NCBI GenBank assembly: GCA_002943765.1 | Contig: PQWQ01000018.1 | Coordinates: forward strand, 62,001-126,000 | DNA from: Psoroptes ovis | Taxonomy: Eukaryota > Arthropoda > Arachnida > Sarcoptiformes > Psoroptidae | Direction: 5' to 3' | Length of the DNA stretch: 64,000 nt | Part shown: positions 23,601 through 37,300 of the stretch, in pieces | How the letters are laid out: every line of letters begins with the position of its first letter | Position numbering within the stretch: position 1 is the first letter of the stretch | Program-made: the position numbers and the translations under genes | The notes under the pieces: model-generated | The model's database searches: none | Told to the model about the DNA's origin: nothing | The model's input: the letters and a program-made list of their open reading frames with translations, nothing else

Positions 23601-26600
23601 GCTAATCCTGTGTAATTTTTGTGCAAAATGGAACAAATTTTAGCCAAACCAATGCTTTTGAGAAGCGATTTAGCGGAAAATTTAAAATTTGAAAATTTTT
23701 TTCAAAATTTTTCGTTAAAGAAACGAAATGAAATAATTTGAAAATATTATTATTTATTTCTACTATTATCATTCATCTTCATTTCAAGTAATTCATACAA
23801 ATTAGTGGATACAATGATAGCGAGCAATTGGTGAAAAAAAACGCGCAAAACAATGATAATTTTCACTTGTAAATTATCATTAAAGTATTAACCTAAATTG
23901 TTTCGAAAAAATTTTCAGGATTTAAAATTTTGAAATATGAATGAAATTTAGCCGAAATAATCAAAGTGACTATGGTATTCCATAATTCTCAAGCAGAAAA
24001 TGGCAATTTGTAATTTGAATGTACCGATATTCAGGATTCAGAATTTAATTTGATGTTAGGTCTTCCTAAGTGATTATGGTGGTCATTTTTCTAATTTTAT
24101 ATCTGAGGATCATAAAAAAAATTCCATTTTTCATCTTTTTAATGAAACAATTGAATTTTCGTTTAATTTTTCGTAATTTTTAAAAAAATTGATTTTATTA
24201 TATTCGAAATCAATTGTAATTTTGTCAATTGCATAAGAACATTGAAAATCATTTCACTCATTCTGGTCATTGTATCATCACAATCTTCATCATCATGATC
24301 ATCAACAGCAACATCATCTTATATGATTACGATGATTGGTGTCCACCATCACCATTTTGCAAACCCTCCTTGGATCGAAAATTGAAATGAATATGAACTT
24401 ATTACGAAATTCAATTCTGAATTTTGTTTTAATTCTGAAGAAAAAAAAATTTTATGAAATGAAATAAAATTTAATTGTTTTTTATCATAAAAATTTTCTT
24501 AATTTCTTCTTACTAAGAATCGTCAAAAATTGGAAAAATTTTGAAAAAAAATTGAAAATTATACATTAGAGAATTTCCCAATCGACTCAATGCGAAGATA
24601 TGAAGGCTAATACATTTTTTAAAAATTCACATGTTTCAATAATATTCAATGAAATCGATTTTCAAGGAAGAGATAAAAATTTAAAAATAAATATTTTTAA
24701 AAATAATTCGATTCAACTTAAGATATAACATTGATGGTATCCATTGGCGACAAGTGGAGGCATTTTTTTTTTCATTGGTATTTACACACATACTTTATTA
24801 TAACCAAAAAGAATAAGGGCCAAAAACGATTAAATTTAAAATTTTATTGAAGAAAATATTTCGCGAGAATTCTACGCAATTTTATATCGAAGAAATTGGT
24901 TCAAAATATGGTTCAAATCGATTGATTTCCTGGTTTTTTGGTGAATTTTTGTTTTGTTCTAGTTATTTTCAAGAATTTTTCCTTAATCAATTGAAAATTT
25001 AATGGGAGAAATTTTAGGGAAAAAAATAAAGTTAATTTCAACCCCTTCACATTCGATAGGCAAACCTAGAGGCAAAAATGTGTTTTTAGCTCGGGGAAAC
25101 GAGCTGGGCGTCTCAAGTAGATGTTTCATTGAATAGCGATCTAAATAGCTGGATTATTAATAATTTTTTTTTTGAACGCTCAATCAAGGTCAAATAAATT
25201 TTGGCATTTTAATAGTCCAAATTTGAACAAATTTATGGAAATTCATGAAAATTTCCAACAACTTCAATCAAATGTCAAATAGCTATCTATTTAAATATTT
25301 TAATATTTTCGCCCCTCTTACCATTCAATAATCATCATTTTTTTTCTTAGATTCCCTTTGTATTAGTGAATGAAATCATCAAAATTGTCAGACCCTTTCG
25401 AATTGAATTTGAATAAAAATAGGAATCAAATTTCACGATTCAAATTTTCTAAAATTATTTCTTCATTAAATACATTAAATTTAATGGAAATAATGATATT
25501 AATAATAATAATAATTTAATCGTATTCGATTGAAATTATTTGAATCTTAAATTTGAATTTTCAATTCATTCCATTTTTATTTTTGTCTTTTTGTATAATA
25601 ATTTCATTGAATTTTCAGCTAAAAATGTTTCAATAACACTAATAATTGATAATTTCGAAGCGATTGTGACGAAAGAAATGAAATCGTTTCTGCGGACCAG
25701 ATTATCGACATGTGAAATTGGCAAGAAAATATTTTTTTTTTCAAAGACAAAAATTAACATCCATTAAATACACATATAATTAAAATAAATTGAAATTATC
25801 GCAAAGAAATGATTCGACATAACCCTTTGAAAATAATAGCAACAATAATCAGTCAAATATTGCGAAACAATTTCACGGATTTCCTTGGAATTCTTGAATG
25901 ATTCTTAAGAACTCGAAGAATTTTGAAAATTCAAAAAATTTTGAATTTTTGAGTTTGAAAAAATTTTAAATGACATTCCTTGATTTGCTTTTAGCAACAA
26001 AATAAATGGGATTTCAATCTAAGAACGCCAAAAAAAGAATAATTTCAATCAGATTTTCAGAATTCAATTTTATCCAATTTTGATTTGAAATTTTTGAGAA
26101 ATTTTTTTTTAGTCAGTACGATTCAATTTGATTCAATTTGACTCAATTTCAAATTTTCAAATTTTCAAATGAATGAAAATTCATTTCTATTCAAAATTAA
26201 ATTGATTTAAATTTCAATTTACTTGAGTCCATTTATCTAATTTTATTCATTTTTTTGAATTTCATTCATTTGTTTCAGCCTTAGCACTTTTTCGAGAAAT
26301 AAAAAATTTTTGGCCCAAAACAAAAAATGACCCAAAAATGATTCGAGATTCGTGGCCCAAAGATTTTTATTCATTTTTTTTGAAATCAAAAATTCTTGAA
26401 AAATATATTTCGACAACAGCAAAAAAAGTGTCAAAATGAATGTGTTTTATGCTTTTCTGAAGCCCCCTAATCGAATGAAATGTAAGGCGAAAAATCATTT
26501 CAATTCAACTTTATTTACTTGTCGATTTCAATGGTGAAAATAGTGAAATATGAAAAATTTTTTGTTTTCCAAAAATGTCAAAATTTTTCATTTTCTGAAT

Positions 26601-27380
26601 TTCCAAAAATTCTTCGTTTCTGTCGTAGAATATCCAACCCACTACCACCACCAATGCCACCGTCTACGACGACGACACCAAAATATCAATTGCACATCAT
26701 ACGAATCGCTGACATTTTGCTTCGACTAAGCAAACTAAACAAATGATTATTTGGAACTAAAATTCTTTACAGTCCCCATGGTGACATTGTGTGCTGGTGA
26801 GATTCCGGTTCTGCTAGTGTCTGAATCGTGTATGCTACCCCTGTTCGCCATTCAGTCCCTTTGTCTCCTTGGTAATTTTGGTCCCCTTCGTTTATTATTT
26901 GATTTAAATTAACTCAAATTTTCTTTGACAGCCAAAATAAAAAACAATTTTCATCTCTCATCAGCAAACGTGAAACGGAAATTTAGTCAAGAAATTTTGA
27001 AATTTTTCAGGCGCCAAATTCAAAACACAGCCAAGTGTGGAAGTGCTGATGTTTTCATTCGTCTGTGTGTTTCAATGGTAAATCTTTTTATTCTTTTGAT
27101 TCATTTCTATTTGTTTGTATACTTGAAAAAGTAATTCATTTTGTTCATTTGTTTGTTCGTTTATTTTTATTTTTATCATTTTTCTAATTTTACAAAGGAA
27201 ATAAACAAATTTATTTATTTATTTATTTTTATTTGTTCATTCATTTATTTTTACAGTTCAATTCATTGAAAATTAAGAAAATGAATGAAAGAAAAGTAAA
27301 ATTCTTGAAAATTCAATCAAAAAATAAATAATTTACACTTTTTTGAACAAATCATTTTTTTGAATTGAATTTAAAAAATC

Positions 27381-27420
27381 AAGTGCTACAAAGGCGCCTG
27401 CCGAACGCCAGAGCCTTTTT
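27381..27420. mobile_element. CG-rich element fragment shared with 53751-53780
   Basis: AAGTGCTACAAAGGCGCCTG, then CCGAACGCCAGAG and a T-run, matches AAGTGGCGCCTACAGAACGC, TAGGG and a T-run at 53751. Both share the GGCGCCT/GCGCC theme of the GCACTCGACAGGCGC element family and are probably end fragments of it. Confidence 0.4.
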
Positions 27421-28399
27421 TGTCTTTGTTCAGTGAATTCTTGATGCTTGTACCTTTGAAACGTTTGATTAAACGCCCATTTCTTCAAACAATTAAATGA
27501 ATTTGTTTCATCTTTGTAAATAAGGAAATTTTTTCCAATTTGTATCTTTTGATGTTTGAACAAAATTTGATTAATTTGAATATCAATGAAATGAATGAAT
27601 GATTAAACAAAACTGAATGTGTCGAATTTTGTTTTTCACCAAAGCAATACAAACAAATCAATGCAAAATCAATTTCAATTCAAATTCAAATGTTTAAACA
27701 ATCAATTAATTGATTGTATGCAGATTATTATTGGTTTTTGTTTAGAATAACCACTTTTCCCCGAGAAAATCAAATTAAATATTGAATCGGAATGTATATA
27801 ATGAATAAGAAAACCATCGAATTTAGATTGCATGGAAATTACTTTGCGTTGAATAGAATTACCGACCTGTACCCGGGAAATGTTGGAAGACGGTTTCAAA
27901 CTTTACAAACCTGGCACTGGTGGCCATCTGCTTGATTTGATTTCAAATTTTCAGTCCTTAATTTTATTCGGTGTTATTTATTCCGTTTACACACAGACAA
28001 ACAAACAAACAGGATTCAAATGTAAATTAATATATAAAAGAGAAAAATCGAAAAAAATCAAACTTTATATCAAAAAAAAATAATAATAATAATTATAATT
28101 ATAAATTGTAATTAGACATATCGAAATTGATTAATATTAATTAATATTTTTTGTTTTTTTTTTGATTTTGTTTTGTTTAAATAAACTTTGACAAAAGAAA
28201 AAAAAAATGATAAAACTTCAAAAAAATGAATCAATTTTGCTTTGAATCATCAAATGGAAATGCGTTTTGAATGTTTTGGTGAGTTTTAGTTTAATATCAT
28301 ATATGAAGATGATTTGTGACCACAAATATGAAAAACAAATATGAATTCTCATTCGAATTTTGATTATTCTGATTTTCGTTATTGACCCATCATAATCAA

Positions 28400-31300
28400 T
28401 CACATGAAACGTCTTGGCGTTGATTGTAGCTGTTGCTGTTTAGCTTTACTAATCCATAAATTATTATGAATAGTGAATGCATCGATCGTAACGCATAAAT
28501 GTTTTGTTTGTATTGCTGTAAAACTTTTCGTACCTGAATTGTATCTGAATATTGTTGGTGATATTTTGTTGGGTTAAAAGGATCGAAGGGGAAACAAAAT
28601 TAATTCAATTTGAAATTTTAAAAAAATGATAATAATTACTTGTAAAATTTATCAATCATATCATTGTGAACATTTTTTGGTCCAATACCATCCAATTTTA
28701 ATACTTCTTCACGTTCAGGATTATATGAATAGATGGCTCGATATTGTAGACCAGAATTACGAAACAATATCAAATAATATTTACTATCACATTTATTTAT
28801 CACCTATAAAATACAATCAGAAGCATAATTAATAGATTTTCACTTATCAAAATAGTTAGAATGGACATACTTCAGTGACACGACGATTTGTATCGGCATT
28901 TACTGTGCCAGCCAATACAACATTGATAGCATTCAATATTAATGCTTTGTTTGATTTTTGACTTGGTTTTACGAATAATTTTGGACCATTATATTCTTGG
29001 AAAAAATTACTGGATGTTGGTCCAGTATTTTGTTGCTGTTGTTGCTGCTGCTGTTGAATTAAATCATTACCGAATGGTGATGAAAACATGCTGAAATTTG
29101 TGCTCGCTGTATGATCACCAATAAATTGATGAAGATGATGATGATGGCCAGCACCACCGGTAGGAGTTGATACAGCAGTATTTGATGATGATGAATGATT
29201 ATTATTATTATTATTTAAACAAATTTGACTACTCATCGCTGATTGCGGTCGTGAAATGTTAGATGAGCCACAACCGACACCACTTATTGATGCTGCTGAT
29301 GATAATCGTCCACAACTCATCAAATCATCAATTTCATCTCGTGAAGAACTTAATCGAGTCGATGATCCTGATACGGATGAACCAGATATTGTCGATAAAG
29401 CTGAAGAATTTATTTCATCTAATAATGCTGCATGTAATGATTTTGGTCTTGGTCTTTGCGATTGTGGTACACTTCCCGATGTTCGCATCTTCACTTGCTG
29501 CTGTTGCTGCGGTGTTTGTTGCAATGATGATTGTGAACCAATACCGGTACCACGATTCAACAACAACGTTGATGAACTACGTGCAACTGTACTTTGTAAT
29601 GCTGCAACACCACCATTCTTTTCAATTTCTTCGGCTAATTTTTTACGACGTTTATATTGGTCCAAAATCGCTGCACGTTTTTCTCGTTCTTCTTCTTTTT
29701 TCCTTTCCAATTGTTCCCGTTTCGAGCGTTCTTGTTCACGTTTCACCGCTAATTCTTGTTCTTTTTGTAAACGCTTCTGTTCTTGTTGTGCTCGACGTTT
29801 CAATGATTGTTTCATGATTGCTTCTTTTTTACGTTGCATTTCTTCTTCAGTTTTACTATTTAATGTTACAATACTATTATTGTGATTATGATTATTCGAT
29901 AATGAATTTGAACGTGAATGTTGTATGATTGATGTATTATCACCAATATTATTTTCATCATAATAATTATCATTATTATCACCATTCATTAAACCATTAT
30001 TGCTACCATTAATCATTAAACTATCTTCTAAATTGGTATCAGATAAATCATTATTAGTATCAGATATTAAATCATCGACACCAATCACGAATGATACTGC
30101 AGGTACTGGTGGTATGGATGGTCGTCGTACGTTATATAATTCTCTTATTCTTTCATCCATTTGCTCATCAACATTATTTTTAGATTTGTTAATCGTTTTC
30201 GTGTCAGTGGAACTATTACCGCTAACCAATGTTTGTGTAGCTGTTCTTGCAAGCGATGGTTTCGTCGTCGTATTATTGGTTGTCGCTTGTTTTTTACTAT
30301 GCTTAGATGCATGATGATCATGATGATTTGAATCATCAAAAGATATAAAAAATGTTTCAGTTGGATGTGCTTTATTTGCATGTGATTGTTGTTCTTCATT
30401 TTGGTTTAATTGTTGCTGTTGATGTTGTTGAATTGAATTATCATTTATGATCGATGAATCATTTTGATTGGCACTTTTAGCATCATTATTGATTGCATTT
30501 ATGATTGGCTGCTGTAGCTGTTGCTGCTGCTCGCCAACGATTTGATTCGATTGATATTGTTGTGGTTGTGGAGGATAACCAGACATCGGAGATAAAATGT
30601 ATGGATCATTAGTAAGTTGATTGGCTGATTGTGGACTAACATATGGACCATTATTACCGTATGGATCAGGATATGGTCGCATTGGCGGCGGTGGTGCACC
30701 ATAACCATACGGTAAATAAGCTGATTGCGGTGGAGGCTGATGTTGATGATAGGGTGATTGATGCGGATGATGATACCATTGGGAAGGATCATATCCTAGT
30801 GGTGGCGGCGGAGCTTGTGACCATGCAGGCGGAAGTGGATATGTATGTGTTGGAGCAATCGGTTGTGTTGGTGGTGGCACACCTTGCATTTGACCAGCTA
30901 ACGGGATCATTGGTTGTCCCCATTGACTTCGTCTGGGCGTTTGTTGTTGTTGCTGTTGTAATGATAATTGTGATGGTGATTGGAATTGTTTTGGCTGTGG
31001 AGGTGTGACTGTTGATGAAGACGATGAGGAGGAAGATGCTGGCGCCATTTGTTGTATTTCTGCTTCCAATTTATTTTCATTTGCAGTGGCTGATGGTGAT
31101 GAGGATGTGGATGATAATTCTGATGATAAATGTTTTTGTTCGTTATTAATAATTTCTTTGTTTGAATCATTTCTTATCAAATCATTTTTTACAGCTGTCG
31201 TGATCGTCGATGTTGCTGTTGTTGTTGTTGATGTCGTGGATGATGTTGATTGATGATAATAATCTTTGGCATTTGCATAATTTAAATCAGTCATCGATGC

Positions 31301-34300
31301 TTTTAAATCATCAGATGCAGAGAATAAATTTTTTCGAACAAAAGTTGATTTATTATTATTTGTATTTGCATTATTGGATGTTACAGATGTTAACACTGAT
31401 GTAGGAATACTGGTAAATGTTTTTTCACGTCTTATCGGATTTAATTCATGTATTTCGAATGTTAAATTTTCATCATCATTATTACTATTGCGAACATAAT
31501 CAATTTGATCATCAGACTGTTGATTTTGCTGTTTCAATGTTTTTAATACTTCTTGACGAAACGTTTGATCAGACGATACACGTTTTTGTTTTTCTTGTTG
31601 TCGATCTTTTTCAATTTGTTTACGTTTTTCATTTAATTGTGCACGTATCGATGATTGATCATTATTATTGTTGGATAATGTTAATGTTGAATTATAATCA
31701 GACATTTCAGCAATGCTTGATGTATCAGATGAATTTGTTTGGCTATCATTACTAATGTTAAATGATGAACTTTGATTAATTTGTTCATGATGATGTAATA
31801 ATTGTTTTACATTATCAGCATTGTTTGGATGCTGTCTTTGCGCTCTTAAATGTGTATTTATTGGATAATGTTGCTGTTGTTGATTCATTTGAACGCCAGA
31901 TACATTCGAAAGACTGGAAAAATAATCATTCAATTGACCACCAGAAGAACGTGTTCGATTTTTATGATATTCATTTTCATTATTGTTATTCATAATTGGT
32001 GTCATATTCATGCTTGAAAAATATTGTGTCAATTGTGTTACATCATTTTGTTGTTGCTGATTATCATTATTTTGTATTGGTTCTGAATAAAGATTCATGT
32101 CATCATCAAGTTGTTGCTGATGATGTCCAATCATATCGATGCCACCATTCGATAGTAATGATGAACGTCTATTCAATGATTTATTACTATTATTATTGAT
32201 TGAATTACGTCTTGATGTATTATGATTATTCAATGTTAAATTTGATAATGTACGCTGTTGTTGTGTATATGATATCCGATCATACATTGGATGATTTGGC
32301 GGATAATCGTTGTTATTCATAATACTTCCACCAGATAGAGTATCAATTGAATCATTGTTATTATTTATTGTATTATTCCAAGATGATTTAAGAGATTTTG
32401 CTTTCATTTCCGATGGTGTTAACATTTGAGGATAATCTAATGTAAAAAAAATTTGAAAATGAATTAATTTACGAGAAAGAATGATAAAGATGATAAATAT
32501 ACTTGGCTGATAATCATCCTGATATAATTCAGGATATAAACGTAAATATGGTGGTGTTACCGATTCGACTGGTTGTATTTCAAACATGAATAATAAATCA
32601 GCAATAAATGCTAAAAAATTCGGCACTATTGGTTCAGGTAAATATAAAAAATCTTCTAATGAAAGGAAACAAATATCTGATGGAAATAATTCTTGACAGA
32701 AATATTGTATACGTTGTAAATTATAGATAGAATCAGCTATCGATATATCTTGTTTCAGACAAATTTCACGCCAATCAACATGATCCGGACAATAGAATGC
32801 CATCAAAGCGAACAATGAACAGCCATCACACATATCACTTAATTCATCTAATGAAGGCACAATTAATGATTGTGGCTGCTGTTGTTGATTATCATTATCA
32901 TCTGTCTGTTGTTCATATTGTTGTTCTCTTGCTATTTCTTGATTTAATTGGGCACAAGCACGATTAACCCAATATAATGCAACATCTTCCGGTTCGGTAC
33001 TTGGCGGTAATTCAGTATAAACATTATCATCTTCACCAGAAAATCTATTGGTTACTTCAACAACTTTGATTGGTATTAATATTTCTCTGATGTATAACAT
33101 CATTATGCATTCAATTATGATCATGTGTGCTGCCTAAATTCAGTGAAAAGAAAAAAATTAAATTGAATAATAATTTGAATCACTAAAACATACCAATTTG
33201 ACAGGACAATTTTTTAACAACATTGTTTCAGTAATTTGTTCACCAATTTCATCAATAGCTAATTGATCAGTAAAAACACCACGTCTTTGTAGTAGTTGTA
33301 AAATATTTTGATGACTTAATGATGAGTAATCTGGTACACCATAAATATTGGCCAATGCACGTCCATATAGTTCACCATTAGCCATACGTTGCGTAATCCA
33401 TGGTTTCAATAATTCATGTCCATTTTGATCACGATAAAATGGATCACGTAATTCTGGCGGTATACGGCCATTATCATTTGCTTTTGCTATTAACCATAAT
33501 ATTGAAGCTCGGTGTTTTGCCTATACAACAACAAAGAACATTTTAAAAAACAAAATTAAAATCAAATTCATTAATCAAACAAATCAAAACAAAGATCGAA
33601 GCAAAAATTACATAATAAATGTATCATTGAGCAAAGAAAAAATTAACACCAAAAATAGTAATTTCATGAGAAATTATAAAAATAAACACATTAAAAAACA
33701 GATATACCAAATTGATATGAGACAAAAATTAATCCAATCAATTATCGTATTATCTGTATGACGATAAACTTGATCCAATTCGTATTAAAAAGATCATTGA
33801 TACATTGATATACATTCAAAATAAACACACGTACGCACAAACTCCCACACATACTGAAATACTCAGGTAAAGGTCATTCATTCAACAATCATCATCATCA
33901 ATGATTTTTAAGAAATCATTTTTGAAATAAAAATTATTTCATATTCAACAAGTGGCCGTTTTTCGAATACGACCACCAAATAATTTCAAAATTGAACTGT
34001 TATTATAACGATAATTTACGTAATGCGCGTTCAGGGCAGTGTACGTAATAGATTTGTAATGTATATGATTGCCGAATAAGGCAAAAATTTAATTAAAATT
34101 TTTTCAAAATTCCGCTTCAGACAAACGACAGTTAAATAATTTGTGTTTGCCTTGTAGGAATATAAATATGATTTAAATATTGTTAAATTGTTAAATAATT
34201 ACTTTTGAAAATTTTCCCATGTGTAATGCACACCTTTACTTTGACTGAAAAATTTGTAATGTTTAAGTGATTTGAAAAAAAGACTTGTGCTTAGTAGTTT

Positions 34301-37300
34301 GATTTATTGTGATTCACTGCGGCTGCTGCTGCAGCTATTAACAATGACAAGGTCCATGGACGTTTAAACTGTTCACATTGTTCATGTAAGAACAATTAAT
34401 TCTTTTCAATTTGTTTGGTTTCTTAATGGCTTTGCTCACGATTAAACAATCGAAACAAAATCAAAACAAACGATTTATTTAAGAGATTTTCGTCAATTTC
34501 GAATTGAAATATTTGGTGCGTAGGTGGCGGACAATCGTTGATCAATCTATCGATCGATCGATTGATTGATCATCGAGGAAACTGTTTTGCATCGACTGGC
34601 ACTTCAAAGAATGCAAAATTCATAAGGCAAAGCAGAGAAACAACAAAAAACAAAGGTTCATACCTTCAAAATTCGACCACGATTATCGTGGGATAATCTT
34701 TTTTCATGTTTTTTTGATTTATCTTTCATGATTGTGACTGGTGATTGACTTGATTATAATTAATAAAACTCATTATCAAATTGAATCAGCAAAACAAATC
34801 AGAATAATTCAAAGAATACCGAAATTAAACGCAATTAATTTGGATAACAGATACATACGCATAGTTTACATGGTAATAATACCATAATGTTATTATAATC
34901 AATATTATGGTGAAAAACCGAGAAAATCGGAAAACAATAGAAGAAATATGATCACATATTTTCACATAATAAACACTAACAAACACACTAACACCAACAC
35001 CATACATTGATTCTACAAAGCCTAGCCTTGTTAGCCTCAACCATATATATCATGTATCACAATATCAAAGGATTATTATTATTATTAGTGATAATCGTCA
35101 AAACAAAACATTAACAAAGCATTAATTTTCAATGATATATGAACGAATAATAATAATGATAATGATTATAATCTCATTGAACAACCAAAAACAACATCGT
35201 ACATTATCATCATCAAAGGTTTACAGGTTTAAACCTTAGTATTCATCATGATAACACACATTTAATGTATATGAATGTTGGTAGATCAGATATACAACTG
35301 ATATTCACAAAAGAAAGGGTTTGTTTGAAAGAATTTTGAAAGAAAATCAGCTGAACTCAATATCTTTGATAAAATAATGACAGGCAAAGCGTTTGCAAAG
35401 CGCCTGTCGAGTGCAAATGATTTGTGAATGATTTTATCATATTTTTGAAAGTTGTACACAACACACAGCTGATTAAATCTGAACTAAATAAATAAATAAA
35501 TGATTGAATAGATTGAAGAATATAAAATTCAGCCAATCATCGTAGCCACAATGCAGCATAATGCATGCAGATAACCTTTTGATCGAAAAGATTTTCTGAA
35601 TCAAAGAATAAAATTTTCGAAAAAAAATCATCCAATAAGCCGATCAATCGATCGATCGATCAATGATTAGATATTGATAAGATATAGAATCATCGAATCG
35701 AATCGGTGATTAAATCAAATCGAATTGAATCCAATTTCAATTGAATTAAAGCATTTTTTCACATGGTCTTCATCAAATCTCCATTACATTGATATGAGAA
35801 TTTTTTATTCAAATTTTAATCTTCAAATCTCACGGAAATAGACACAATCACACACTATTCATCCATCAACCGAATCGATCTGTGAATGAATAATTCGATC
35901 GATAATTTGATTATTGATTTAAATTGATTTTAAGCCAATTGATAACAGTAACAAACAATGGCGACGGTATCAATCTTATAAACAGGATAAGACTCACAAA
36001 ATTTATAGCCATTTATGGAAGACCTAACCATACCTCATCATGTTAATGTATACAGATATTTTATATTAAGGATGTACAAAGTGAAGAAATATAAATTATC
36101 GAGTCAAAATAAAAATGATAGACATCTAAAATTAGATTTACATCAACATCAACAAACGTTGGACAACAACAACAACAGTATTATCGTTGATTGAATACCA
36201 ATTTTAGCCATCATCAACAGCCATCAACAACATCGAGCTATCGACATCGTGAAAACAAAAAACAGAAAAATCTAATCATCATCACCATCGTAGTACCATC
36301 GCCATCAACAACATGGTAATCGGTGCTTTTCTTCGGATTTCGGCCATGTTTTTTGTTTGATTCAACAACAAATCGGTCAATCTTTTCTGGAATTTCTTTC
36401 AATTATTGCTTAAATACACATTCATTCATTCATTTTTTTTGATTGATTTGATTGATTCAAAAATGATGTTGATGATGAATGGCTTAATGAATAAATAATT
36501 TATTTTCATCGATTTTTTACCCGAAAGAAAATTTTACCATTTTTGGTTTGGGGAAAATTTTTGGCCAGCATCATCATCGACACCATTTAAATTAGGTAAA
36601 ATGAAATGGAATGAAATGAAAATTAATTAACAATTCACAAATAATTTATAGGGGAAGAAAAAAATAGGATAATTATCAATGAATTTATGCAATCATTGTT
36701 GGCCAACGCAGCCAAAACAAAAATCTGAATGACCTGAAGAAATCCAAGCGAAATTGGCTGATTCAAAATAATCATCGCCGCCATTAAATCATCACCATTG
36801 AACACACCTCGTTAATTTCGATTTCATTAATTTTCATAAATTTTCATATTTCATAAAATTGAAATTATCGAAACTTTTTTTTTGTGAATTAATCAATTTC
36901 TAATATTCAAAACATGATAATAACGATTATCGTACATCGACTATATCATCGTGATTATGTTTTTGTGTGGTAATCCTGTTTTGAATATTTTCAATTCATG
37001 GATAGATTTATTTTCTTCTTGTTGTAAATCAAAACATCATAAATTCATAAGTTTACTAATCAAAATATTTTGATAAAACAAAAAAAAAAATCGAAAACAC
37101 ATTTCCTCAATTGGCTTTTGGCATGTTTTATTACCAATTTACAAATCAATTTCAAACAGCACACAATTGGCAAATATTTCATTTTTATTATTCGAAATGT
37201 ATCGAGTCGAAAAACCTGTCAATTTATTCATTTTGATTTGGATTTATTTATAAATTCATTGTACATAAAATCGATTGTATTCAAAGTGAAAAAAATTGAT

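Larger units (their letters stand above)
20018..28399. other. Non-coding stretch downstream of Patronin, no gene seen
   Basis: Scattered ORFs under 95 aa have no recognisable signals. Noted structure: (GGAT)n at 21941-21969; a 14-bp tandem duplication at 23573-23600; a hairpin AGCTCGGGGAAACGAGCT at about 25088-25105; a GC-rich fragment at 27381-27420 resembling 53751-53780; and a less AT-rich patch at 26770-26890 with no ORF. The last several hundred bases before 28400 should contain the Patronin 3' UTR (minus strand). Confidence 0.5.

Noticed and set aside
29256..29885. Long plus-strand ORF (209 aa) with many Cys, Ser and Arg
   Set aside because: It is the antisense shadow of the Patronin coiled-coil/serine-rich exon, whose frame is confirmed by CH and CKK homology and splice phases.
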